Shown here in pieces: positions 8,775-17,003 of a DNA stretch of 34,562 nucleotides. Each line of letters starts with the position of its first letter. Positions within the stretch are counted from its first letter, which is position 1. The position numbers and the translations under genes were made by a program. Where the stretch lies: NCBI GenBank assembly GCA_029883965.1, contig JAOUIN010000002.1, positions 1-34,562 on the forward strand. The letters are read 5' to 3'. The DNA comes from Betaproteobacteria bacterium (GTDB lineage Bacteria; Pseudomonadota; Gammaproteobacteria; Burkholderiales; SG8-41). The notes under the pieces are model-generated. The model saw only the letters and a program-made list of their open reading frames with translations. It was not told where the DNA came from and searched no databases.

Positions 8775-9956
8775 TTGAAGTTTCTTCGATTGACAGATCT
8801 GCCGCTGGCCGGCAAGCGGGTGTTTATCCGGGCAGACCTCAACGTACCGCAGGATGCCGCGGGCAATATCACCGAGGACACGCGCATCCGCGCGACCCTG
8901 CCCGGAATCCAATATGCGCTGCAGTCCGGCGCCGCAGTCATGGTGACCTCGCATCTCGGCCGCCCGGCGGAAGGCGCGCTGCAGCCGGGCGACACGCTGG
9001 CGCCGGTCGCGCGGCGTCTGTCCGAGGTATTGGGTCGGCCGGTGCGCCTGGTGCAGAACTGGGTAGATGAAAAATTCGAGGTCAAGCCCGGTGAAGTCGT
9101 ATTGCTGGAAAATTGCCGTGGCAACAAGGGTGAGAAGAAAAACGATGAGGCCCTCGCGCGCAAGATGGCGGCGTTATGCGATGTTTATGTCAATGATGCA
9201 TTCGGTACAGCGCACCGCGCCGAAGCCACGACCCACGGGATAGCAAAATTTGCTCCTGTCGCGTGTGCCGGACCGCTGATGGCAGCCGAGCTCGATGCGT
9301 TGGGTAAGGCGCTTGATAAGCCGGCGCAGCCGTTGTTGGCCATAGTCGCCGGCTCCAAGGTATCGACCAAGCTGACCATCCTTAAATCGCTGGCGACCAA
9401 AGTCGATCAGCTGATCGTCGGTGGCGGTATTGCCAACACTTTCATGCTGGCGTCCGGCATGCGCATCGGCAAGTCTCTGGCGGAACCCGATCTCATCGGT
9501 GAGGCCCGGGCGATTGTTGACATCATGAAGGCGCGAGGCGCGCAGGTGCCATTGCCGGTCGATGTGGTGGTTGCCGACGAACTCTCGGCGTTGGCGCGTG
9601 CCAATCCGGTCGCAGCGGATGCAGTGCGACCCGACGATCTGATACTCGATGTCGGCGAAAAAACCGCGCACACGTTCGCCGGTCTGATTGCCAAGGCCGG
9701 CACCATTGTCTGGAACGGACCGGTTGGTGTGTTCGAATACGACCAGTTTGCCAATGGCACCCGGGTCATTGCCGAGGCAATTGCGGCGTCAAGCGCTTTT
9801 TCCATCGCGGGCGGCGGCGACACGCTGGCAGCGGTGGCGAAATTCGGCATTGCTGACAAGGTGTCCTATATTTCCACGGGCGGCGGTGCGTTTCTCGAGT
9901 TTCTCGAAGGACGGACGTTGCCGGCCGTTGCAGTGCTCGAAGAACGGGCAAAATAG
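8775..9956 (+). CDS. pgk: Phosphoglycerate kinase
   Basis: 393 residues, full length. It transfers the acyl phosphate of 1,3-bisphosphoglycerate to ADP. Motifs include the N-terminal substrate-binding VFIRADLNVP, TSHLGRP, VLLENCRGNKGEKKNDEAL, VYVNDAFGTAHR, and the hinge and nucleotide-binding part AGSKVSTKL, GGGIANTF and WNGPVGVFE, ending in AGGGDTLAAV and STGGGAFLEFLEG. The start is TTG at 8775, 4 bases after AAGGTG (8765-8770); no ATG fits. The second residue of the usual LEN.RF motif region reads ENCRG rather than ENVRF, as in some proteobacterial enzymes. It lies in the same operon as gap and pyk. Confidence 0.96.
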   Translation: MKFLRLTDLPLAGKRVFIRADLNVPQDAAGNITEDTRIRATLPGIQYALQSGAAVMVTSHLGRPAEGALQPGDTLAPVARRLSEVLGRPVRLVQNWVDEKFEVKPGEVVLLENCRGNKGEKKNDEALARKMAALCDVYVNDAFGTAHRAEATTHGIAKFAPVACAGPLMAAELDALGKALDKPAQPLLAIVAGSKVSTKLTILKSLATKVDQLIVGGGIANTFMLASGMRIGKSLAEPDLIGEARAIVDIMKARGAQVPLPVDVVVADELSALARANPVAADAVRPDDLILDVGEKTAHTFAGLIAKAGTIVWNGPVGVFEYDQFANGTRVIAEAIAASSAFSIAGGGDTLAAVAKFGIADKVSYISTGGGAFLEFLEGRTLPAVAVLEERAK

Positions 9957-10007
9957 CCGGTACTAGTCGCGCGTAATGCTCGCAAAGTATTTTAGGATGG
10001 GATCCGC

Positions 10008-11435
10008 ATGATACGCAGAACCAAGGTCGTGGCCACGCTGGGCCCCGCGTCCAGCGATGCTAAAACGCTGACGCGAATGATCAATGCCGGCCTTGATGTC
10101 GTGCGCATCAATTTTTCCCACGGCACACCGGATGAGCACCGCGCCCGGGTCGAACTTGTGCGCCGGCTGGCGCGCAAGGCCGGGCGGGCAGTCGGGGTGC
10201 TGGTTGATCTGCAGGGACCGAAGATCCGCATCGGCAAGTTCAAGGACGGCAAAATCACGCTGGTGCCGGGCGCGAAGTTCGTGCTCGATGCCGACTGCAA
10301 GCTGGGCGATCAGGACGTGGTCGGACTCGACTACAAGAATCTGCCGAATGACGTGCGGCCCGGCGATACGCTGCTGCTCGACGACGGTCGCATCGTGCTC
10401 GGTGTGGTCGCGGTTCGCGGCGCGCGGATTACGACAGCGGTTGAACAGGGCGGGTTGCTGTCGAACAACAAGGGCATCAACCGTAAAGGTGGTGGTCTGA
10501 CCGCGCCAGCGCTGACCGAGAAGGACAAACAGGACATTAAACTTGCCGCAGAACTCCGCGCTGATTTTCTCGGCGTGTCATTTCCACGCTCCGGCGCCGA
10601 CGTCAAATGGGCCCGGGATCTGTTGACCAAGGCCGGCGGCCACGGCCTGATCGTGTCGAAAATCGAGCGCGCCGAAGCGATACCCGCACTGGAAGAAATA
10701 CTCGACGCCTCTGATGCCATCATGGTGGCGCGCGGTGATCTTGCCGTGGAGGTCGGTGATGCGGTGGTGCCGGCGCTGCAGAAAAAAATGATCCGCATGG
10801 CACGCGAGAAGCAGAAGCTGACGATAACCGCCACGCAGATGATGGAATCAATGATCTCGAGTCCGATTCCGACGCGTGCCGAAGTTTCGGATGTGGCCAA
10901 CGCTGTGCTCGATGGCACGGATGCGGTGATGCTGTCGGCGGAGACGGCGGCAGGCCAGTACCCGGCGGAAACCATTGCGGCTATGGTGCGCGTCTGTGTC
11001 GAGGCTGAGAAGGAAGACATGCCGCAGAACGAGCGCCGTAGCGGCATGGGCCAGGCGGATGTCGAACAGGCCATCGCCCGGGCAACCGCATTCACATCTG
11101 CAGGCCTTGCTATCAAAGCTGTTGCTGCGCTGACGCAAAGCGGGCGCACTGCGCTGCTGATGTCGCGCATGTCCACGGCTGTGCCGATTTACGCCATGAG
11201 TTCGGTCATCGAGACTCGCCGCCGGGTGACACTGTTTCGCGGCGTGCATCCTGTCAAATTCAAGGGCGCGCGCAATCCGGAAAGAGCGCTGCAAATGGCC
11301 GAGGATGAACTGCTCAAACGCGGCGTGGTGCAACATGGCGACCTCATCGTGCTGACCATCGGCGAGCCTTTCGGCCGCGCCGGCGGCACCAACACGATGA
11401 AGATCGTCAAGGTTGGCGAGCACCGGAAAAACTGA
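10008..11435 (+). CDS. pyk: Pyruvate kinase
   Basis: 475 residues. It converts phosphoenolpyruvate and ADP to pyruvate and ATP. The N-terminus RRTKVVATLGPAS and NFSHGT, the LVDLQGPKIRIG motif, the catalytic Lys in IVSKIERAEAI, the metal site MVARGDLAVE, the TATQMMESMI signature and the C-terminal regulatory-domain pattern (ALTQSGRTALLMSR, GEPFGRAGGTNTMKI) are all present. The ribosome site AGGATGGGA is just upstream of ATG 10008. It sits 51 bases after pgk and 68 before the aldolase, in the same operon. Confidence 0.96.
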   Translation: MIRRTKVVATLGPASSDAKTLTRMINAGLDVVRINFSHGTPDEHRARVELVRRLARKAGRAVGVLVDLQGPKIRIGKFKDGKITLVPGAKFVLDADCKLGDQDVVGLDYKNLPNDVRPGDTLLLDDGRIVLGVVAVRGARITTAVEQGGLLSNNKGINRKGGGLTAPALTEKDKQDIKLAAELRADFLGVSFPRSGADVKWARDLLTKAGGHGLIVSKIERAEAIPALEEILDASDAIMVARGDLAVEVGDAVVPALQKKMIRMAREKQKLTITATQMMESMISSPIPTRAEVSDVANAVLDGTDAVMLSAETAAGQYPAETIAAMVRVCVEAEKEDMPQNERRSGMGQADVEQAIARATAFTSAGLAIKAVAALTQSGRTALLMSRMSTAVPIYAMSSVIETRRRVTLFRGVHPVKFKGARNPERALQMAEDELLKRGVVQHGDLIVLTIGEPFGRAGGTNTMKIVKVGEHRKN

Positions 11436-11455
11436 TTCCCGCGTGTAAAATGTAG

Positions 11456-11471
11456 CGGCGTTTCACCGCCG
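11456..11471 (+). other. Small hairpin between pyk and the aldolase gene
   Basis: CGGCG-TTTCAC-CGCCG gives a 5-bp GC stem with a 6-base loop, preceded by TAAAAT (11446-11451), a possible -10. No T-run follows, so it is not a convincing terminator. It may be part of a 5' leader if an internal promoter exists. Confidence 0.3.
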
Positions 11472-11503
11472 AATTCAGATATCAAACCAGCAGGAGTATT
11501 CAT

Positions 11504-12538
11504 ATGTCAGCAAATGATCTTGCCGCAATCGCGCGTGCCATGGTTGCCCCGGGCAAGGGCATACTCGCCGCGGACGAAAGTACCGGCACCATAGGCAAGC
11601 GTTTCGACGGCATCAACGTCGAGAACACCGAGGAAAACCGCCGCGCCTACCGCGATATGCTGTTTTCAACGCGCGCGCTGGGTGACCATATCAGTGGCGT
11701 GATTCTGTATGACGAAACATTGCGTCAGAAATCCGCCGGCGGGGCTGCTTTCGTTGATGCGCTGGCCAAGAACGGCATCCTTCCGGGCATCAAGGTCGAC
11801 ACCGGCGCCAAGGATCTGCCGATGTGCCCGGGCGAGAAAATTACCGAAGGCCTGGACAACCTGCCCAAGCGCTGTGCCGAGTATGTCAAGCTCGGTGCCA
11901 AGTTCGCCAAGTGGCGCGCGGTCATCGATATCGGTCGTGACATGCCGAGCTCGACCAGCATTGCCGCCAATGCCCACGCACTGGCGCGATATGCCGCGAT
12001 CTGCCAGGAAGCGGGCCTGGTGCCCATAGTCGAGCCCGAAGTGCTGATGGACGGCGATCACAGCATCGAGCGCTGCGAGGAAGTCACCGAATGGACGCTC
12101 AATGCGGTGTATGAAGCGCTTTACCTGCATCGCGTGGTACTGGAGCATTCGGTGCTGAAGCCGTCGATGGTCATTTCCGGCAAGAAGTGTGTGAAACAGG
12201 CGCCGGTGGACGAAGTGGCTGCACGCACCGTGCGTACATTGAAGCGCACCGTGCCCGCGGCTGTTGCCGGTATTGTGTTTCTGTCGGGCGGACAAAGCGA
12301 TGAAGTCGCGACTGCCCATCTCAATTCGATGAACGTGCAATTCAAGGGCGACCTCCCGTGGCCGCTGTCGTTTTCGTACGGTCGTGCGCTGCAACAGGCA
12401 GCGCTGAAAGCGTGGAAAGGCGCGCCGGGGAACGTCGCGGCAGCACAGGCAGCACTGGCGCATCGCGCCAAAATGAACGGACTGGCGAGCCTGGGCCGTT
12501 ATACGGCAGATCAGGAAGACCGGGCCAAGGCCGCATAA
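11504..12538 (+). CDS. Fructose-bisphosphate aldolase, class I (Schiff-base type)
   Basis: 344 residues, similar to the eukaryote-type glycolytic aldolase family. It cleaves fructose-1,6-bisphosphate to two triose phosphates using a lysine Schiff base. Family landmarks are GKGILAADESTGTIGKRF near the N-terminus, the phosphate region DETLRQKS, AKWRAVIDIG (second active-site Lys), PIVEPEVLMDGDHS (catalytic Glu pair), the Schiff-base Lys219 in VLKPSMVISG, FLSGGQSDEVAT and SFSYGRALQ. A clear AGGAG (11491-11495) precedes ATG 11504. No metal-binding class II motifs are present. It closes the tkt-gap-pgk-pyk operon, where many relatives instead carry a class II enzyme. Confidence 0.93.
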   Translation: MSANDLAAIARAMVAPGKGILAADESTGTIGKRFDGINVENTEENRRAYRDMLFSTRALGDHISGVILYDETLRQKSAGGAAFVDALAKNGILPGIKVDTGAKDLPMCPGEKITEGLDNLPKRCAEYVKLGAKFAKWRAVIDIGRDMPSSTSIAANAHALARYAAICQEAGLVPIVEPEVLMDGDHSIERCEEVTEWTLNAVYEALYLHRVVLEHSVLKPSMVISGKKCVKQAPVDEVAARTVRTLKRTVPAAVAGIVFLSGGQSDEVATAHLNSMNVQFKGDLPWPLSFSYGRALQQAALKAWKGAPGNVAAAQAALAHRAKMNGLASLGRYTADQEDRAKAA

Positions 12539-12690
12539 AATATCAATAAAATCAATTAGTTGTATGGTATATTAGTGCTTACTCCAGCCGGGCGACTGCC
12601 GGTATCTCTCGTCGCCGGTTTTGGCAGCGACATAACCTGCTTGCACCGGTTCGCCTGCGCCGAAACCAGGATCTTCGCGGAGGGTTGGTT
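12539..12690 (+). promoter_or_regulatory. Leader region of the CobW-family gene
   Basis: An AT-rich stretch (12539-12580) follows the aldolase stop and probably holds the promoter for the next gene, although I cannot pick confident -35/-10 boxes. Further on GGCGAC (12591-12596) can pair with GTCGCC (12611-12616). The ribosome site GGAGG lies at 12679-12683. I looked for a cobalamin riboswitch B12 box and a clear Zur palindrome and did not find either. Confidence 0.3.
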
Positions 12691-13806
12691 TTGATCGATA
12701 TGGTTGCTGAACGTCGCATACCCGTCAGCGTCATCACTGGTTTTCTCGGCAGCGGAAAAACGACGTTGCTCAACCGGCTGTTGCAGGATCCGGGGATGGC
12801 GGGCGCGGCGGTGATCATCAACGAGTTCGGCGAAATCGGGCTCGACCATCTGCTGATCGCGACCCCCAATGAAAACACGGTGCTGCTGGCCAGCGGCTGT
12901 ATCTGCTGTACGTTGCGTGGCGATCTGGTCAATACCTTGCGTGATCTCGACGGGCAACGCCAGAAAGGTGAAGTTCCGGCATTCGACCGCGTGCTTATTG
13001 AAACGACCGGGCTGGCGGATCCGGTGCCTATCGTGCAAACCGTGGTGACCGATGAGCGGCTGGCGCCGAAGTACCGTCTGGACAGCGTGATCACGCTGGT
13101 CGATGGTGTCAACGGGCTTGCGCAACTGGATGCGCAGCCTGAATCGCGCAAGCAGGCGGCCATTGCCGATCGTCTGCTGGTGACCAAAACCGATCTGACC
13201 GCGCCGGCCGAAATGCAGGCACTGATGGCGCGACTGGCGGAGTTCAATCCCGGGGCGCGGGTGCTGGCGGCCACGCATGGCGATATTGCGCCAGCGCTGC
13301 TGTTCGGAGCCAATATCGACGCGTCGGCGCGTAAAACGGAAGTCGCGGGATGGCTGCGCGAGACTGAATATGTGCGGGTTGAGGCCCGGCAAAACCGGAG
13401 TACGAACGCGCACACTGGGCAGCATGATGATCGCGTTCAGTCTTACTGTATTCATCTTGACGACCCCGTTACTTCGGCAGGGCTGACTTCGTGGCTGATT
13501 GCGCTGGCCTCGTTGCGCGGCGCCAATCTGCTGCGCGTCAAAGGTCTGCTCAATGTCGAAGGTGATCCGGTCGTCGTGCATGCCGTGCAAACGCTGATTC
13601 ACGAGCCGCTTGTACTCGAACGCTGGCCCGATGATGACCGCCGTTCGCGCCTGGTGTTCATCGCGCGCGGCATGAGTCGCGCCGACATTGAAGCGACGCT
13701 GGATGTATTACGCTGGAAGTCCACATTGCCTGCAGAAACAGGTACGCCCAAGCCGGATCCCCAGGCCTACGCGCGCTTCCTTGCCGCGATGGAAAAAATG
13801 CACTGA
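12691..13806 (+). CDS. CobW/COG0523-family GTPase (metal chaperone)
   Basis: 371 residues. G3E-family GTPase, a group of proteins that deliver or insert metals such as Zn or Co. The N-terminal domain has Walker A GFLGSGKT (17-24), the metal-binding CxCC motif SGCICCTLRGDL (Cys70, Cys72, Cys73), the switch ETTGLADP, and the guanine-specificity TKTDL. A CobW_C domain follows (WLREVE-like segment, RGMSRADIEATLD near the end). I prefer TTG 12691, 7 bases after GGAGG; TTG 12685 is too close and ATG 12700 rather far. No cobalamin or nitrile hydratase genes are nearby, so the metal is unknown. Confidence 0.88.
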   Translation: MIDMVAERRIPVSVITGFLGSGKTTLLNRLLQDPGMAGAAVIINEFGEIGLDHLLIATPNENTVLLASGCICCTLRGDLVNTLRDLDGQRQKGEVPAFDRVLIETTGLADPVPIVQTVVTDERLAPKYRLDSVITLVDGVNGLAQLDAQPESRKQAAIADRLLVTKTDLTAPAEMQALMARLAEFNPGARVLAATHGDIAPALLFGANIDASARKTEVAGWLRETEYVRVEARQNRSTNAHTGQHDDRVQSYCIHLDDPVTSAGLTSWLIALASLRGANLLRVKGLLNVEGDPVVVHAVQTLIHEPLVLERWPDDDRRSRLVFIARGMSRADIEATLDVLRWKSTLPAETGTPKPDPQAYARFLAAMEKMH

Positions 13807-13818
13807 CGTTTTTGATGA

Positions 13819-13853
13819 CCCGGCTTGACAAGCCGAGGGTGATTATTTAGTTT
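13819..13853 (+). promoter_or_regulatory. Hairpin with embedded TTGACA between the CobW-family gene and the amidohydrolase
   Basis: CGGCTT-GAC-AAGCCG (13821-13835) forms a 6-bp stem, extendable by two pairs past a bulged A, 12 bases after the GTPase stop. The same bases contain a perfect -35 box TTGACA (13825-13830); at 17 bases a weak TAGTTT (13848-13853) could be a -10. It may be a terminator without a proper T-run, a promoter for the amidohydrolase, or both. Confidence 0.35.
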
Positions 13854-13942
13854 CAGCTTAGCTGCAAACGCTTACATTTCAACCGACCAGAAGATTCAGA
13901 TGCCGCATTCGCGGCACGAGATCTCTCCGAGGAGTTTTACGC

Positions 13943-15292
13943 ATGTTTGATTTCAAACCCCCAGAGGCCAAGGGGCCGGTTCGCGTACTCAAAGGCGGCA
14001 CACTGATCGACGGCAACGGCGGCAAGCCGGTCAAAGACCCGGTCATCGTCCTTGAAGGCCGTCGCATTAAAGAGGTTGGCGCCAAGGGCAAAGTCAAAAT
14101 TCCCGCCAAGGCCGAAATCATCGATTGCGGTTCGGCGACGCTGTTGCCTGGGCTGATGGACGTGCATCTGCATACGATGATGTTCAACTGCCTGACCTTC
14201 CACAATTATCGGGTCGCCCAATGGGAGATCACACCGGAACTGCAGCAGATGTACGGACTGTTCCATGCACAGCTGTGTTTCGACATGGGATTCACGACTC
14301 TGCGCGACCTCGGGCTCAATTCCAGCCGCGGGCTGCTCACCGCGCATCTGTGCGCAATCCGCGACTCGATCAACGCCGGCGTCATCGAAGGTCCGCGCAT
14401 GCTGATCGGTGGATTCACGACGATTACCGGTTCGCATCTCGACCTGATCCAGCCGCGTGCCGCGCAGCGTTTTGGATTCCAGACGGCCGATGGCCCGTGG
14501 GAATTACGCAAACTCGCGCGCACCAACCTGCTGGCGGGCTGCGACATTGTCAAGACCTGCGCCACCGGTGGCGGCGGCACCGACAAGGAAGAGCCCGACA
14601 TCCGCAATATGACGCAGGAGGAAATGGACGCGATCGTCGACGAAGCACACGCTTTCCACAAGATCGCCGCAGTGCACTGCTTTACGCCTGCCGGCCAGCG
14701 CATGGCACTCGCGGCCGGGGCGGACACCATCGAACACATGGTGTTTCATGAAGATGAAACCATAGACATGATTGCCGAGGCCGGCACCTGGATGACGCCC
14801 ACGCTGTTGCACCGGACCGACCATGCCATCGGCACGCGCAAGGATCAGGGCACGTCCCAGTTTGTGTTGAACAAGATGAAGGCCCTGCAGCCCTATTGTT
14901 TCGAGACCTTCCAGAAAATGCACAAGGCCGGCGTCAACATTGCACTGGGCACCGACATGGGCTTCGATCCGGAAATGGGCACCAATGCCCGCGAGATGGA
15001 AATCTACGTCAAGCTCGGTATGACGCCCATGGAAGCCATTCTGTCGGCGACAAAGAACGCTGCGCGCGCCATCAAACTCGACAAGGAGCTGGGCACGGTC
15101 GAGGCTGGAAAGTTTGCAGATATCATTGCGGTCAAGGGCGATCCGCTGAAAGACATCCGGGTGTTCCAGGAGAAAAAGAACATCCAGATGGTCATGAAGG
15201 AGGGCCGCATTTACGCCGACCGCCGGCCGGGACATGACAAGAATGTCGTCAGTGTGACGCCGCGCGACTGGAAAAAAATCGACTACCTGTAA
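13943..15292 (+). CDS. Metal-dependent amidohydrolase (imidazolonepropionase/prolidase-like)
   Basis: 449 residues, amidohydrolase-superfamily TIM barrel with an N-terminal beta-sandwich segment (VLKGGTLIDGNGG). Binuclear-metal ligands are visible: His75 and His77 in DVHLHT, a candidate carboxylated Lys204 in DIVKTCATGGGG, His245 in AVHCF, His265 in IEHMVF and Asp338 in LGTDMGF. The C-terminal pattern ATKNAARAIKLDKELGTVEAGKFADIIAVKGDPL is typical of the Xaa-Pro dipeptidase/imidazolonepropionase-like group. No signal peptide is visible. A GAGGAG ribosome site lies at 13929-13934, preceded by a TGCCGC-ATTC-GCGGCA hairpin (13901-13916). It is followed after 37 bases by the cupin gene, probably in one transcript. 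The substrate is unknown. Confidence 0.85.
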   Translation: MFDFKPPEAKGPVRVLKGGTLIDGNGGKPVKDPVIVLEGRRIKEVGAKGKVKIPAKAEIIDCGSATLLPGLMDVHLHTMMFNCLTFHNYRVAQWEITPELQQMYGLFHAQLCFDMGFTTLRDLGLNSSRGLLTAHLCAIRDSINAGVIEGPRMLIGGFTTITGSHLDLIQPRAAQRFGFQTADGPWELRKLARTNLLAGCDIVKTCATGGGGTDKEEPDIRNMTQEEMDAIVDEAHAFHKIAAVHCFTPAGQRMALAAGADTIEHMVFHEDETIDMIAEAGTWMTPTLLHRTDHAIGTRKDQGTSQFVLNKMKALQPYCFETFQKMHKAGVNIALGTDMGFDPEMGTNAREMEIYVKLGMTPMEAILSATKNAARAIKLDKELGTVEAGKFADIIAVKGDPLKDIRVFQEKKNIQMVMKEGRIYADRRPGHDKNVVSVTPRDWKKIDYL

Positions 15293-15329
15293 CGCGAGTA
15301 GAAGCAGCAATTAACCTAGGAGGTTGAGC

Positions 15330-15836
15330 ATGGCCGCAGCAAAAAAGAGAGTTGCCAAAACCAAGACCGCAGGCGCTGTGCGCGCCGGCAACGGCAAGTA
15401 CCATTTCCGCATGGACAAGCTGAAGAAAGTCCCGGCGGGCACCGGCTACTCGACATCGCACGGCGGTGTCGTCGAAGGCGCGCGTATTCTGGTGGGCTAC
15501 ATCCACAAACCACGCGGCACCGGCTCGCGCATGCACAAGCACAACAACGAGCAATTGAACTATGTATTGCAGGGCACGCTGGTCGGTTCGGTCAACGGCA
15601 AGCGGGTTGTGGCTCCCGCTGGTACGCTGGTCTATATCCCGGCGAATGCACCGCATAATCTGGTCGCGTCGACCAAAGACAAGGACGTCATTTTCCTGGC
15701 GGTCAAGGATCTGTCGCAGGGCATCATCGGCATGGCAGTAGACGGCACCATGGCCGGCCCGCACTATGAAAAAGGATTTGGCCCCGCCGCAAAAGCGCGT
15801 AAGAAAACCAAGGCAAAGGCCGCGGCGAAAAAATAA
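15330..15836 (+). CDS. Cupin-domain protein with lysine/alanine-rich tails
   Basis: 168 residues. A single cupin barrel occupies the middle: GTGSRMHKHNNEQLNYVLQGTL carries candidate metal ligands His69, His71 and Glu74 (text broken here into motif 1), and APAGTLVYIPANAPHNL has His109 in motif 2. The first 15 residues (AAAKKRVAKTKTAG) and the last 15 (KARKKTKAKAAAKK) are strongly basic and alanine-rich, like histone H1-like tails. ATG 15330 is chosen because AGGAGG (15318-15323) is 6 bases upstream; the TTG at 15324 abuts it. It follows the amidohydrolase in the same direction. The function is unknown; the cupin could be an isomerase, dioxygenase or ligand-binding protein. Confidence 0.8.
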   Translation: MAAAKKRVAKTKTAGAVRAGNGKYHFRMDKLKKVPAGTGYSTSHGGVVEGARILVGYIHKPRGTGSRMHKHNNEQLNYVLQGTLVGSVNGKRVVAPAGTLVYIPANAPHNLVASTKDKDVIFLAVKDLSQGIIGMAVDGTMAGPHYEKGFGPAAKARKKTKAKAAAKK

Positions 15837-16012
15837 ATAAAATCAAATAGATACGGGTGCATTTTGGACGCCTGAACGAGGAACAACAAATTGCTGCGCG
15901 GCGTCTTCGCCGGAGCAGTATGCTGCCTGTATTCGGTCAGAAATCGACAAATGCGCCAGGGTAATCAAGGCGGCCGGGGTCAAAAGCGAGTGACCACTAC
16001 AGGGAGATGATG

Positions 16013-16978
16013 ATGCAGGCATTACGTAACGCCGTTTTGTTTCTGGTTTTGTCCGCGGTTGCCGGCACCGCTTTCGCGCAGAATTATCCAACCAGACCCA
16101 TACGCATCATTGTCGCTTACACGCCTGCGGGCACTACCGACATACTGGCGCGTGCGGTCGGTCAGAAAATGACCGAGGCCTGGGGTCAGACCGTGATCGT
16201 CGACAACCGGCCCGGTGCCAACGGCAATATCGGCACCGAGTTGACAGCCAATGCCACGCCCGACGGCTATACCATCGTGATGGGCACTGCAGCGACCCAC
16301 AGCATCAACAACACGTTGTATCCAACGCTGAAGTGGGACGCGGTAAAAAATTTCGCCCCAATCAGTCTGGTGGCGCAGGTGCCCAATATCCTGGTGGTCA
16401 ACAATTCCTTGCCGGTGAAAAGCGTCAAGGAACTGATCGCTTACGGCAACGCCAACCCGGGCAAACTCAATCACGGGTCGCCGGGGCTCGGCAGCACGGG
16501 ACATTTGTGCGCGGAGCTGTTCAAGGGCATATCCGGCGTAAAAATGACCCATGTCCCGTACAAGGGCAGTGCGCCGACGCTGGCTGATCTGGCGGGAGGC
16601 CAGATCCAGGTTGTCATCGATAACCTGCCTCCTTATCTGCCGCATGTGCAGGCCGGCAAGATCCGCGGACTCGCAGTCACCACCGCAAAGCGGTCGGCTG
16701 CTGCGCCTAATCTGCCCACGATGCAGGAAGCCGGTGTTGCCGGCTATGAAGCCGGTTCGTGGTTCGGCCTGCTGGCGCCGGCCGGCACGCCCAAAGCCAT
16801 TGTGCAGAAACTGTCGGGAGAAACCGCCCGCATTTTGAAACTTCCAGAAGTGAACGAACGTCTGTCCGCCCTTGGCGCGACTCCGGTCGGCAGTACGCCG
16901 GAGGAATTCGCCGCCTTCATCCGCAATGAGCAGGCCAAATGGCGCAAGGTGATCCAGCAGGCCAACATCAAACTCTGA
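16013..16978 (+). CDS. Tripartite tricarboxylate transporter receptor (TctC/Bug family)
   Basis: 321 residues, a periplasmic solute-binding protein of the TctC/Bug family. Signal peptide: NAVLFLVLSAVAGTAFA, with cleavage before QNYPTRPIR. The family motifs PIRIIVAYTPAGTTDILAR, VIVDNRPGANGNIG, SPDGYT-like TPDGYTIVMG, HVPYKGSAPTLADL.GG and PAGTPKAIVQKL are present. It binds a small carboxylic acid and would hand it to TctA/TctB membrane proteins, which are not in the window. Three ATG codons lie in tandem (16007, 16010, 16013); GGGAG at 16002-16006 favours the third. It sits 25 bases before the acyl-CoA dehydrogenase gene, so substrate uptake and CoA-linked oxidation may be coupled. Confidence 0.92.
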   Translation: MQALRNAVLFLVLSAVAGTAFAQNYPTRPIRIIVAYTPAGTTDILARAVGQKMTEAWGQTVIVDNRPGANGNIGTELTANATPDGYTIVMGTAATHSINNTLYPTLKWDAVKNFAPISLVAQVPNILVVNNSLPVKSVKELIAYGNANPGKLNHGSPGLGSTGHLCAELFKGISGVKMTHVPYKGSAPTLADLAGGQIQVVIDNLPPYLPHVQAGKIRGLAVTTAKRSAAAPNLPTMQEAGVAGYEAGSWFGLLAPAGTPKAIVQKLSGETARILKLPEVNERLSALGATPVGSTPEEFAAFIRNEQAKWRKVIQQANIKL

Positions 16979-17003
16979 TAACCGTTCGCTACAAGACTTT
17001 TAA

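Noticed and set aside
12581..12690. Cobalamin riboswitch or Zur box ahead of the CobW-family gene
   Set aside because: No B12-box-like GCCACTG core, and no convincing 7-1-7 Zur palindrome; only a short GC hairpin is present.
15890..16012. Small open frame from TTG 15890 before the first tctC
   Set aside because: No ribosome site, no signal or family pattern; it ends just at the tctC start and looks like chance open sequence in the leader.
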